Of a stretch of 64,000 nt of DNA, positions 48,880 to 61,185 are shown piece after piece. A model generated the notes under the pieces. The model saw nothing but the letters and a program-made list of their open reading frames with translations, did no database searches and had not been told where the DNA came from. Numbering within the stretch: position 1 is the first letter of the stretch; the number at the start of each line of letters is the position of its first letter. The position numbers and the translations under genes are program-made. The DNA comes from Pseudoscleropodium purum (taxonomy: Eukaryota; Streptophyta; Bryopsida; Hypnales; Brachytheciaceae): positions 14,882,501-14,946,500 of the forward strand of contig OZ017799.1 in NCBI GenBank assembly GCA_963969395.1, in the 5' to 3' direction.

Positions 48880-50000
48880 ATATTGAGTTATCAAACTTTC
48901 CATAAGAATCACAAGTACATTACATCCCATCCATATCTAATAGTAAAATAATCAGTACAAGAGAAATAAGAGTCCAAAAAAGACTCCATGTGCATGAAAG
49001 CAAATTGCTCCATGAATCTTTAAATCGGAAGAGTCAGATTTGAAGGCTTAGCCTCACCTGTACCCGTCCCAAACACAAAACAAACCAATGTAGTGTGAGT
49101 GAGGATGCAACAGGTGTCTATAGCTGAAGCCAATTGCTATCTATGTCACAAACCCAACAAGTCACTTAAAAGAACATAGTTAATAAAACACAAGGTAACA
49201 AAAGCACAACATGATTCCAAACACCAAAGCCAAAGAGACCTTTGCCATTCCTCCTTCACCCTGGAAGCTCAAGAGTTGCATACAAACTATCTCCAAACTC
49301 AAACCACAATGAATCGTCATGTGAGCAAAAAGAGGAATGCTAACGGAAGACAAAAAAGGTAATATGGTTTCAAACTGTGGGAGGGAAACACACATCACTC
49401 CATGGAGAGCTTTAAAGATGTAGGTGGGTAATAATTACCCACTACATGGCTATAGTCGTCACTAATTTAGGCATCACCCATAGTGGGTGGGTGGGAGGGT
49501 TCAACCCCATGTCATTCCCGCCTTAATTCAAACTAATTTGAACACCAATCTACGATGTAATAGATCATAGAGATTCCCGTATATAACAGGTTCTAAAATC
49601 TTATTAAATCTCTATAGTAAAATCCATTAAACATCTATGGTTGATTTGCCAAATGGAGGTAGGCCCATAGAAAGGATTCTTTTTAACATATCCAGCATGG
49701 AGAGGTCATTACTAAATTGATTTAGTAAAAATCAAGCAACCATAGCTTGGATTTAAAAATGAATTGAAGAAAAACCATAGCTTGGATAAAAGAAATTCAA
49801 GCAAAACCATAGCTTGGATTATAAATAAAATAGAACAAATATTAGTGTGTGTGCATTTAGAAGAATTCCTAAGGTTTGAATAAAAATATATTTTTTGTCA
49901 TAGAATCCAAAATTGGAATGTCTTATCCATTTAAAAAAATGATAAGAGGCTCTAAGGGTATTACCTCAGGCAATGTGTAGTTACATAAAAAACTAGGTAA
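48880..50000. other. Unexplained insertion-like segment inside the methyltransferase-like gene
   Basis: Lies between recognisable exons. It is less AT-rich around 49000-49500. It contains a 9-base-arm palindrome GTGGGTAAT-A-ATTACCCAC (49424-49442), a GTGGGTGGGTGGGAGGG run near 49481, and three copies of AACCATAGCTTGGAT at 49738, 49773 and 49805. It could be an inserted LTR or other element, or a large intron. No coding is supported. Confidence 0.4.
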
Positions 50001-51475
50001 AAAAACATTTTCCTTTTTAAATTGCTGAAGAAGAAGAAGAAGAATGGTACATTTGGAGTACCATATGATGATATTGTAATTTTTCTATCAAAGGTGAGTT
50101 CATTCATTTTATTGGTTTTCTTTTTTAATTTATATTTTTTTGTTATGAAACCTTACATGTTTTATATAATCTATGTATTTTAATTCTTAATGTTTTGTGA
50201 CTTTCATACCTTTAATCATTAATTAAGATGAACTTTTTTTAATTTCTCTTTATAGATTGATGAAGGCAGAGAGTTCTTCTTTGATGGCAAAGTGCAAAAT
50301 AAACCTACTGGCGATCTCATCATTGTAGAATATCCAAATGAGTAGTACAATTCTTTAAGAACTACAAATTGAAGATTAAGAATGAATGGATTGTCATTAA
50401 TTGCTTACATTTGACAAATCCTACGAACCCATTTAAAAATGTAAGTAGCAATTTTAAATTTTCATTTCTAGCTTTGATTCAATTTTTATTGCATTTCTTT
50501 TAATTTTATGTGTACTTTCTCATTTAAATTTGATTTTGATTTTCAGACTTTGAAATATAAGGCTTTGTTGCTAGTTCAATCATTTGCCTCCCCTATTGCA
50601 AGGCAATCTCAAGAGCTTGTCATTATTATTGATCCTTCCATTTCCGAGGTTGATTTAGCTACAAACGTCCTCTTCAACTCTATTACTACGACAATTCAAT
50701 TGTGTAAAAAGGGAAATGGCAAGCCATGAGATGTGCTAAGAAGAAGTCAGAGGTTTTAATGAAGCTTTTTGTTCATGATTTGAATCTTGTAGGCGGCATT
50801 GTGGTAGATATAACTACCTCTACAGGTATTATTAACTACAATTTTGAATTACGTTTTTCTCTATTTTATGCTTGGTTGTTGTATCTACACTTCAATTTTG
50901 ATATCTTCATAATTTTGTATTATGTTTTGTGCAGGTTCTTCCATTAGAGTAGCTCATTCTTCTAATTGGCATATTTTAGCATTAGAAAGTGATGCCAAAC
51001 TCTTTGAAGAGGTACTAAAGCCTCTTCAAACATCTATAAGCATCTCTAAAACTCTTGATTCTACTACTTCACATGATGGTATGGAGATTGATGATGACTT
51101 TCTAGTTGAAGACGTCACACTACTTAACTTATGTAAGTAAGTTTTGTTTTTGTTTTTGTTTTTCAACCACTTTAGTTATAAATTCAAAACTTTGTATTTT
51201 AATTTGCTACTACATATTCTAATATATAGTTTGTTATTTACAGTTGGATGAATCCATTACCAAGGCAACTTTTTCTTTTTTTTCGACACCCTGGATTTCT
51301 TAGAAGTCCTTCTCTTAGTCCCCATGGCCTCCTTGTTTATGCTAAAGATTTAGCATTAGCTATTGCTAATGCTTCATTTGATTCATCTTCATGTTCTCTA
51401 TCTCCTCATAGATCTTATGATCTTAGAGTGTATTCTTATTTTGAACTCAATGCATCTGAGTCAAATGATATCTAA

Positions 51476-53886
51476 GTTTATTTTTATGATTTGGTATTTG
51501 ATTTCTATTGTGTTGTTTTTTAAATTGAATTTGTTTATGTGTGATGTGGCAACAATTCTATTCAATGGCCTAAAACTTAAAACTATGCCCAAATTAAATA
51601 CTAAATCATGAGTCTTAAATCATACTCCAAGATTGAATCTTATAAAATTCTACAAAACAAAGTTTAACTTAGAATTCAATGGCACTACTAATCTACTATC
51701 ATTGGATTCATTATGTACTCTATTGTTTAGAAACAATTTTTATTTGTAACAAAATAAAATTTGAAAAAGGAATATTCAAAAAGAAAAAAAATTAAATTAA
51801 AAAATGGTCATTGATTTCAGCTCACTTGCTATGGTGTTAATACATTTATTTGGTGTGTAACATATGAATAATATATTTATTTTAAATATTCTATGTTCAA
51901 GATTTTTTTAAAGCAAAATTATTAAAAATAAAATAGAATAGGTGGAACACTTTCATCCTTTAAATTTATATGAAGGTTTCTGATTAAGACTAAATTTATC
52001 ACTTAAACATTCAAAAGCATTATTAATGATTTAATGCTTATAAAGTTGTAATGTTTAAAACTTTTGTTGATACTAAATTTATATTCAACCTCTATTGCCC
52101 ACTTTTGATGCTCCTTCTATTTTAGACTTTATAAATGTCACCCCTATGGTGGTATTATGATGTATTGCAATTTTTCATTTATATACTTCATAGTGAGACA
52201 TTCTAAATCACTACACCTATTATCATGTGTTTGTTTACAGTTACTATCTATTATGATTAAATCTCAAATTTTGAAAAACTATTTGTTCATTTGTTGGGTA
52301 CAAAATCGCATATCATCATATTCATTTGTTGTTCATTCAAACTATAGATCTTTACATCTAATTCCACAGTCATAGGTCTCCAATAGAATTACAACCTTTA
52401 AATTGAAAAAAAAATGGAGGTTCATAGGTTCACATGCTCATAGGCTCACACGCTCATGCTTACAAGCTCACATACTAGCATCCCCATGAAATTTTGTGAG
52501 GATATACTTGAACAAATTAACTAAGAGATCTTGTAGTTTTGAACCGATATTAAGGGGGGGGGGGGGGGGGCAATGAGTAGGAGTAGTAGAAAACTACATG
52601 CGAACAAATGATAGGGTGCCTAAAAAACATTTGAGATAAAAATTATAATTTGTTTTTTTATACTATAGGGTACAAAAATGCCACAACATGTCTTCAAACT
52701 ACTATAGGATATAGAAAAATAGGTTCAATTAGAAAAAAATTAGACTTGGGATATCCCAATTTATATTCTTTTTTTTGGCCCAAAGTATGAAATGTTGCTA
52801 CCTTGTGAGTGACATATTCAAAGTGTTCAATAATTTTATAGACTTTCCTAATTTCTACAGTTGACATTGGCTAGTTTTAGATGTTTGTTATTTAATTTTG
52901 GAAATTGGGAGTTTTTGTTCCAAGTCTTCTATTCACTGTTCCGGCCATTGATATTATGTAGTATTACACTTTATTTGACATTATCCAAACTCAACCCAAT
53001 ACATTCACTTATGTAGGTTTTGTACTAGAAAGTATCAAAATGCCACTACATATTAAGTGCATTTATGGTGTTTTAGGGTTCTAGTTTAGACTACAAATTC
53101 CATATACTAATTTCAATTGGATAGGTGTTCAATTTCAATGGGGTTGAAAAAAATGTGATAAAAAAAAACTACAATGGAAAGAAAAATTCATAGTAAGATA
53201 GTATATGATATATTCATGGCATTTGGAAATTAAAATTAATATATGTTCCCTTTTTAATGATCCAAATTAGAAAATTGTATAATCATAGAGTGCCAAAAAA
53301 TAGTAGATGAAAAATAATAACCTCCTATAAATTAGTAGGTGTTTGCATGTTTTTCCTTATTTTTTTCAAGGACTATACCTCCCGAGGGACCAATATGCCC
53401 ACTCTTCATTACTATAATGATCTTAAGTTCTTTAATGTTTAGGCCTTGAAGGACCAAGCGTTCAAATTTTGAACAAGGGATGAATGCAAACACATCCCAA
53501 GCACACAAAAAATGTTTTCTCATTCATCATTATTTTTGAAGATTTATATGTTAGTTCTTTAACATTTGTACAATATAGAATATGAAAACTATGTTTTGTA
53601 AATATTCTATTATTCAATAAGTATTGGTAGGTCTAGCTTCAAAAAATAAACTTTTTAGTTCCAAATATGATACTTCAAAAAAAATTTGAATAAAAAATAA
53701 AAATAAAAATCTTTAGAATTACTATGATTAGAACTTAATATTTTAAAATTCAAGGGAAAATTCTTGTAAAAATCTGAAGTATTTGATCCACAATTGATTT
53801 TAGAAGGAATTTTCAATTTTGGCTTCAAAATTTATTGAAAAATTGGTTCATATTAGTTGATCTGACCATATGGATATGATCTACAA
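51476..53886. other. AT-rich intergenic DNA
   Basis: No gene. It includes a GCTCACA/GCTCAT imperfect repeat at about 52420-52490 and the G tract described separately. Confidence 0.45.
52554..52570 (+). repeat. Run of 17 consecutive G
   Basis: An uninterrupted homopolymer G tract in AT-rich DNA. It could form a G-quadruplex. The exact length is likely uncertain in any assembly. Confidence 0.85.
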
Positions 53887-54146
53887 CATTAGAGGAGATT
53901 TACCTAGTCTAAAGGACTGTAAATTCCTTGGGGTTCTCAGCTCGTCAAAACTCATAGAAGCTATTATCTAACGTGGCAGAGCAACTGCCACGTCATTAAA
54001 AAAAAGATTTTTTCAACTTTTTTTTCATTTTAAGAATTAATTATTTTTTTCAAATTTTTTGATAGCTTGGTGTTCTTTAACTACAAAGAACTACAAGGAA
54101 CACTAGCTTAAAATGACCCTCCCACCCTCCTAAAACTCTTCTAATG
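53887..54146. mobile_element. CATTA-ended MITE, copy 4
   Basis: CATTAGAGGAGATTTACC begins and CTAATG ends it (inverted end CATTAGAAGAGTTTTAGG). Inner arms share TTCCTTGGGGTTCTC against TTCCTTGTAGTTCTT and AGAAGCTAT against CCAAGCTAT. The core is ACGTGGCAGAGCAACTGCCACGT, a near-perfect hairpin. 260 bases, no coding. Confidence 0.75.
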
Positions 54147-57100
54147 GATCATATTTTACTATTGTTTAAGAGGTTTCATTAAATTATTATTCTAAGTTGC
54201 ATTTTATAATACATCTTCCTAATTTTTATATTTAGGCTACCCCTAGTCTTTAAGGGCTTAAAGATCCAAAACTACTAATATGAAAATAAAACCTAATTTT
54301 TTATTTTATCTAAAATACTTTAAAATTTTCAAATTAGTGTGCTTTACAAATTCACCACATAATTCCAAAAGTAGTGTAAACTTTGTGTTATTATTAGATA
54401 CTTTGTATAATTCCAAAATGAGTATAAATTGGTATTATTTCTATTACAACTATTTTAAGAGAAGATCTTATATCTGAGTATCTCATTGTAAGTTGAATTT
54501 TTCCTATCCCAAGACAAAACCCAAGGATACTAATAAAGGAATTCTTTCTAGAAAATGGTCAATTAGTCAATTATTTTTGTGTCTCAGGTCACTTTTCAAA
54601 TAGGGTGTGTTTTGAGCCACAATTATTTGTCCATTTGCTCAATATTCCATGATGCATCAAATGCAATCCTTTACCAATGCTAAAAATTCCATGTTATCGT
54701 TTAGCTTGCTTAGTATCTATCTAGGTGTCGGCAAATATTCCAACAAATTGTCAAGATTGGACAATTGGTCCAATGCATAATCTAGGACTTAAAATAGTAG
54801 CATAAATATATAATATAGGGAGAAATTATTTTATTTTATCTTTTTCATTTTTTTTACTACAAATTATCTAGTATGCTAATTAGCTAGTCTAACTACCAAT
54901 CAATGCAAAATGCCTAATTCATAATTTTGTATCAACAAAATTCCTAGTTATCTTTTATTTGTTTTTTTCTTTAATGGAAATTTTCAAATCCAAATGAATC
55001 CTCTTCTGCTAGCTACTCATACTTGCTCAATTGTATAGAGTCTTTTGATACTTGCGAATTAGAGGTTAAACTGTCCTTACAATGTTGATTAGCTAATTAA
55101 CTCTTTAAGCCATTTAGACATCACACAATCACACAAGAATAAGGGATTCTTACCTATTAGCATTTCAATATTCACAACCAATGTTAAGATATTTGCTAAT
55201 GTGAATTATAATAGGATTTTTACATAACTTAAGTTTCAAACATACATAAATATTTCAATTTTTTTTAAATTTGAAGCTAATCATCAAAATTTCTAAACAC
55301 CAAAACAATAGTGAATACTCATAATTCACATCAATACAAATAAATTGCCAACACAATCCATTATACATATACAACCAATTTGCTTAACCTCAAGTATACC
55401 AAATCTAATAGTGCTGCAACTTCCACAATACTTTACTCAATTCATCATATAACTAATGCAAACAACTACCTATACATATGTGCAACCAAGCTACACCAAT
55501 TAGATTGCCAACTGACTATTATTGATTTGAAACAATTATATACAAAACATGAATTCATGATTATTCAACGTAGCAATTTGCAATAGGTTCAATTGTAGAT
55601 TGCTCATTTCTGGACAATGGTTTTTGTAGTAAATTGTTGGTCTACTTGCATAGATAAGTATATGATCAATTTGCTCACAAAATGATAATTACAAATTCTC
55701 ATTCTATTCTCTTACCACCAGTCTTCAACACATTAATCAATTAAACTGACAAATCACTATATTGCAAATCTATGATGATTTTATGGTTTTAATTCCATAG
55801 ACTAACTAGGGACATTAGACATTTAATTAATTATAATACTAAAGATTCAAGAAATAAGTCAGTCAATTTGCACTACAATCCTCAAGTCCTACAATCGTCA
55901 TCACAAAGCTATGAAGATGAATTAGCACTCAAATACAACATAAATTAATTACAATCCAATCATTGAGTAGACAATACTATGGCAATTTAATCATGTAGAA
56001 GCACAATCAAACCTTGCAATTTACTGCAAACAAACCACAAGCAATTAGCTCTTGATTCAACAAGAATATTACAAAGCAATTAGCCAAATTACTGTAAACA
56101 AATGCATGCAAGAAAATTGGCCTTTAACAATCACATATTTAAACTTCTTCAATTTTTCTAAAAAATAGCAACTTATCTTATCGTTTATTTGCTCTTCAAA
56201 TTGCCTAACTCATTCTTCCACTTGGCAACCAATCTTTTGAGACCCACTTGGTCTCATGCCATTTGCAAACCAAAAGGCTAATTTGCAAGATCCACTAGCT
56301 AAATGTTATTTTGCAATTAGACATATATAAGACACTCTCCTGAAATTCATTCAATCTAGTGGTATAAACAATGAATTGGCAATTTATAATTTAATAGGAA
56401 TCTATAAATTTACAAGGTGCAAAAACAATTTGAAAATTTTCCACCTCACATAGAACAAATTGCAAACAACAAGAATACAATTACAAATTTACAAAGAAAA
56501 ATTGATTAAAGGAATACACTAATATTAAAATTGCCAGTGAGCCATACATGTAAGATTGTCTTTGTTATGAACTGGGAAGACAAAGAAGATTCAACCTTTG
56601 CTAATTAAATAACCAAAGAGACCACATGGCAACTTGCCCAAAGTTTGATTCTAAAAAATACCAAGCTAATATGTTGCCTTTTCTATCTAATTACTTTGTC
56701 CTTTTCAAATCTACATATAGTTCTTTTTAAATTTGTTAAAGTTGTTTAGCAAATTAACTCTTCAAACTAGAAATGGAGCATCATATCCAATCTAAAAAGA
56801 AGCAAAAAGCTAAAAGAGGCAATTTGTTGACCAAATGCATCCATTGTTTGTAAGGAATTGAAGAAGAGTGATTATATCAATCAATTCTTGTCTATTCTTG
56901 ACGTACCAAGCTCCCACTAGATTGAAATGAAAGTTTGAGCAAGTTTATATGATCTCATCTTTTAGTGTAGGTAGTTACCGCCTCTTTTGAAGTGATAGTA
57001 AAACCATGTACAAGTGCAATAGTAGGATAGTCAAAAAGAATTCACTTTGCATACATGATGCACCGTTATTGGCCACAAATTATATTTATTTATTTCCCTA

Positions 57101-58075
57101 CATTGCAAAGTACATATTAAATGAGACACAAGAAGTGTTTCATTGGCAATAACATAAGAGTCACACTACAAAACTATTGAGCTCATCTTGATCACCATAA
57201 TGTAGTGGAATAAATATAGAAGCAACTATGTATGTTGTTATTCCTTGTAAAATTCTATTCCATTTTTTGATAACCTTTGACTAAATTTCTTTTTGATTTT
57301 GTTTCTAAACAATATATTTTCAATCATGCATGAGCACAGTCCAAATATTGCATGCAATTTTAATCCCAATAAAAGAGCTCCTAAAATTGGTTGAAATGCC
57401 TAAATTGACGCAAATAGTGTTCTCTACGTACGTTATTACAAGCTTGAAGGAATACGTCAAAAGAAACTAACAGTAGCAATAGAGAATCACAATGCTCACC
57501 TTGAAATAGGAAGTCTAGGCCACAAAATATTCTTTATGACCAATTTTATCTTTGAATCAACCACCACATCACATTAAACGTTCACCTGCACAAAAAAATT
57601 GCAACAATATCATAGAATGTTTACCATAGGAATTTGGCAACATACATTGAAAAATAATCCATTGTTTCAATTCTGAATGAACTTTTTTCGATCAAATTTT
57701 CTTGTTACCATACTCAATATTTTGAATAAAAATTCTGTGAATCAAATGAATATGCATTCAGATTTAATGTAGTTGTGGCAAAAGATATGTCCACATGCTT
57801 TGCATAATTGCATGTAAGCTGTTTGCTACTTTGGCCTTTACTACTTTCAAACTTAAAGCATGTCCATTGTTGCCGGGCCAAACAAGCACAGGCAAGCTAG
57901 TATGGTGGGCTCCTAATTTCCATAGTGCTCGATGAAGAGGCTCTTCCACACCATTGGCCACTGAACTGGCTGAAAATGCTCGCCTCTTTGTATTTGTCAA
58001 AGTTTTAGTGCAATAATTAAAGGACAATAATTTGTAATTGAATTAGATGCTACTAAGCACCACGCTTGTTTAACT
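54147..58075. other. Very AT-rich intergenic DNA
   Basis: Nothing recognisable for most of its length. One less AT-rich minus-strand frame, 58027-57764 (87 residues, containing KRRAFSASSVANGVEEPLHR), has coding-like composition but no known relative. It may be chance or part of the neighbouring transposon. Confidence 0.4.
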
Positions 58076-59504
58076 ATGGCGTTTTTAACTATGGCATTTT
58101 TTGGTTGCGATTTATTTGGCTCTTCTCAAGCAAACCTTTTTGTAGAATTTATGGAGAACTCTTTTGTTTGCATTTTGTGTATTTGTAGAGAGTGTTTAGG
58201 GATGGATACTTGGAGGGCTCGCTTTTGGACTAGTGAAGACTTATTCAATGATAGTAATGAAGAAGAGGAATTTATTGCAAACTTTAATTTGGATTTAGGG
58301 TTTAGGGTTAACAAAGAGTTCACTCAGCCTTTAGTTGGAGGTGGATCTTAGCTAAAGAAGGCTCCAAATGGAAATTGCCATGAGATGCATAAGAGGATGT
58401 TTAAGGATTACTTTAGTGATTCCTTGTATATGGAGCTTTTCAATTTTGACGGCACTATAGAATGCACCATTCTTTGTTTGTGTCTATTATAGACAAAGTT
58501 TGTATTTATGATTCTTACTTTGTGCTGAACATGGATGCATTTGGATATATGGGATTGTCTCCACATCAATAGATTACTGCTAGTCTTTATATGCTTTTAT
58601 ATGGCATCTATTCAGATGCCACTAATGATAATTGTTGTACAAGTAATACAACTGCGATGAAGCCCACAAAGAATTTTTGTGTGGCAATTCGAGCAATTTT
58701 TGAGGAGCATCCCTTGAGACAAACGACGTGGGGAGACTTTAATAAGTACTTAGCCCTCAATGAAGCTCAAGGTTTTCTAGGTATGTTTGCTTCATTGGAT
58801 TGTATGCACTATGAGTAGAAGAATTGTTTGGTGGCTTGGTAAGGTAGCTTTGGAGATAGATATGGTCATATGGTAAAAAATCAATCATTCTTGAGGCTAT
58901 AGCCACTAAGGATTTGCACATTTGGCATGCCTTTTTTGGACTACTGGGGTCTAACAATGACCTCAATGTTTTGGATTGCTTCCTATTGATACATAATATG
59001 TTGACTAGTGAGCTTTATGATACACAATTCGTAGTCAATGGATGCTAGTATGATTGGTATTTTTTTTTACCAATGGCATCTATCTTCATTGAGCTTGTTT
59101 TGTTCAAAGTATTCATCAACCAACCAATGAAAAAAAAAAGATATTTTGCACAACAACAAGAAGCAATTTGCAAAGATGTGGAGAGTTGTTTTGGTGTACT
59201 TCAAGCTTGGTTCACCATCATTAGAAAACCATGTTGGTAGTGGAGTATAGACATCATAATAGATATTATGTTTGCTTGTTCCATCCTCTACAATATGATA
59301 GTGGAGGATGAACAAGATGTAGACAACCTCAAAGACATTGTGGTAGAGTTATAGAGAGATGTTCCACGGCCATATGTTAAAGGGCTAACATTTGATGAGT
59401 TGCTCACTAGTGCTAGGGAGATAGAAGACTCTGACATTCACTATGGACTTAGAAGAGACCTCATAGAGTACTTGTGGGCATTGAAAGGAGCCAATATGTA
59501 CTAA
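58076..59504 (+). pseudogene. PIF/Harbinger-type (HARBI1-like, DDE_Tnp_4) transposase, decayed
   Basis: Frames from 58076 read FNDSNEEEEFIANF near the N-terminus. Then come LNMDAFGYMGLSPHQ, LLYGIYSDATNDN and AIRAIFEEHPLRQTTWGDFNKYL, then GMFASLDCMHYE (first catalytic Asp near 58796), GSFGDRYGHMV, LTM/SNNDLNVLD near 58955 (second Asp) and CKDVESCFGVLQAWFTII near 59170 (Glu region). It ends ALKGANMY-stop. This is the full order of a plant PIF transposase of about 450 residues. Several in-frame stops (such as at 58816, 58840 and 59228) and frame changes inactivate it. The partner Myb-like ORF and the terminal repeats were not identified. Confidence 0.88.
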
Positions 59505-59637
59505 TTTAAATTTATGCAATCTAATACTATCAATGATAGTATCTTTCACTCTTCCAAGTGAGTCCAATATCTTTTATTCTTGAAAGTGAGTCCATTTTCA
59601 GCAAAATTTACCTACCACATAAACATTGTAGAGAATT

Positions 59638-60609
59638 CACCAAACTATGACTAATGTAACTAATACCCCCAAGGGGCATTAGTCACATTATCATAGTGCC
59701 ATAGTGGAAACAATCTCCCAATCTACTTGCCTTTTGTATTTGAAAATGGGCCAAAAACTTCCCAATATTTGCAACAAACCCTCTAGAGGCATCCTAATAT
59801 ATAAAATTGCACAAGTCAATGCCAATTCCTATTTATTTCTAAATATGAATGTAAAACAATAAAAAATTGGTAAAAAATTCAAAATGTGTCCAATGCTCCT
59901 ACAAATTGTCATACAAATGTCTAAAATAGTAGAGAGCAAATATAAAAAGTATTATGAAGTTTCAATCAATCATGCAAAAGTTGTGGCCAATTCACCAAAT
60001 TGTGACTAATGTGACTAGTATTCCTAAGGGGCATTAGTCACATTAGCCACAGTGAAGCCAATCTTTCAATCTACTTGCTTTTTGTATTTAAAAATGGCCC
60101 AAAAACTTTCCAATAGTTGTAAAAGACCCTATAGAAGCATCCTAACATATAAAATTACACAAGTCAATGCCAATTCCTATTTATTTCCAAGCATAAATGT
60201 AAAACAATAAAAAATTGGTGAAAAATCCAAAAAGTGTCCAATGCTCTTACAAATTGTCATGCAAATGCTTAAATAGTAGAGAGCAAATATAGAAAGTTTT
60301 TATGAAGTTTCAATCAACTACGCAAAAGTTGTGGCCAATTCACCAAACTGTGACTAATGTGACTAATATTTCCAAGGGGTATTAGTCACATTAGTCACAG
60401 TGGCACTAATCTTTCAATCTACTTGCATTTTATATTTTAAAATGGCCCAAAAACTTCCCAGTAGTTGAAAAAGCCCCTGTAGAAGCATCCTAACATATAA
60501 AATTACTCAAGTCAATGCCAATTCCTATTTATTTCTAAATATGGAAGTGAAACAATAAAAAAATTGGTGAAAAATCCAAAAAGTGTCCAATGCTCCCACA
60601 AAGTGTCAT
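59638..60609 (+). repeat. Three-copy tandem repeat (about 350 bp) with hairpin core
   Basis: Units start at CACCAAA at 59638, 59993 and 60341 (spacings 355 and 348). The third is cut short at about 60609. Each has TGACTAATGTGACTAATA... followed by its inverted partner across about 13 bases. In the third unit the arms 60347-60367 and 60381-60401 are perfect over 21 bases. The remainder (AGTCAATGCCAATTCCTATT, AGTAGAGAGCAAATATA) is well conserved between units. It starts about 130 bases after the PIF pseudogene. Confidence 0.9.
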
Positions 60610-61185
60610 GTTAACCCTTTAATGCCAAGATGGCTAGAAATAGCCTACGGTTTACATTCTATCTGCATTTGTATTACACAAATGGAATCGATGTAAAATG
60701 CAATTATGAAATTATAAAGTTGGAGGCAAGAATAAGTTGAAAGTTTAGCAATTTTTTTGGAAAAGAACTGAGCAAAATTGAAGACTCTATGCCTATCCAA
60801 AGCCCATATTCAACTAGAAATACGATACAAGGGTCAAGATGTATATTGGGGTGAAGGGGAATGTCAAGAGGGTGAAGGGATCAAGAGCTTTAAAGGCAAC
60901 ACAAAGGGTGACCAATGTAGCCGGTATGTAGCAATTTTGTGGCAATTCTAGTGCAAGCCTAGTCCCTAGGTCTAGCACTAGTACAAGCCTATTCTTTAGG
61001 TAACAACCTTTTTTAAACTTTTCTATGAAATACATAAAACTAGTCAAAACTTACTTAGATCTACTTGGCAATATAAATTTTGGGCCTATAAAATCATAGT
61101 TAATAGATTTTCTAATTTTAAAATGACATAATAACTTTGATTTATATTATGATGTTATATACTATAGTATACCAATACATCTACA
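60610..61185. other. Intergenic DNA
   Basis: No supported gene; the minus-strand frame 61047-60814 has no recognisable motif. Confidence 0.4.

Larger units (their letters stand above)
43968..51475 (+). pseudogene. ParB-like / DNA-methyltransferase-like fusion gene, decayed but intron-bearing
   Basis: A possible first exon (43968-44372) reads MNENLSSPLLALD and an acidic run, ending at ATG|GTAAGG after one stop. Exon 46213-46818 carries FSYLEWLRYQPW and, in the same frame after TAG stops at 46571 and 46589 (both one transition from CAG), MFMVWDGNHRLQTWL. The DGNHR motif at 46670-46684 is like the ParB/sulfiredoxin fold. Exons near 47335-47730 (FYEKYPNSIDWTLVTIHKW) and 47848-48330 (ETMHILLWDTAFF, NHKIDKQFNFKS) follow. 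The C-terminal part uses clean GT-AG introns: 50256-50440 (EFFFDGKVQNKPTGDLIIVE), 50547-50825 (TLKYKALLLVQSF, KKKSEVLMKLF, GGIVVDITTSTG) and 50935-51133 (SSIRVAHSSNWHILALESD). These match a methyltransferase SAM-binding motif I followed by an acidic beta-2 end. A DPPY/DPPW catalytic motif is not visible. Stops and a frameshift near 50715 make it inactive. Uniting all exons in one gene is inference. Confidence 0.6.
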
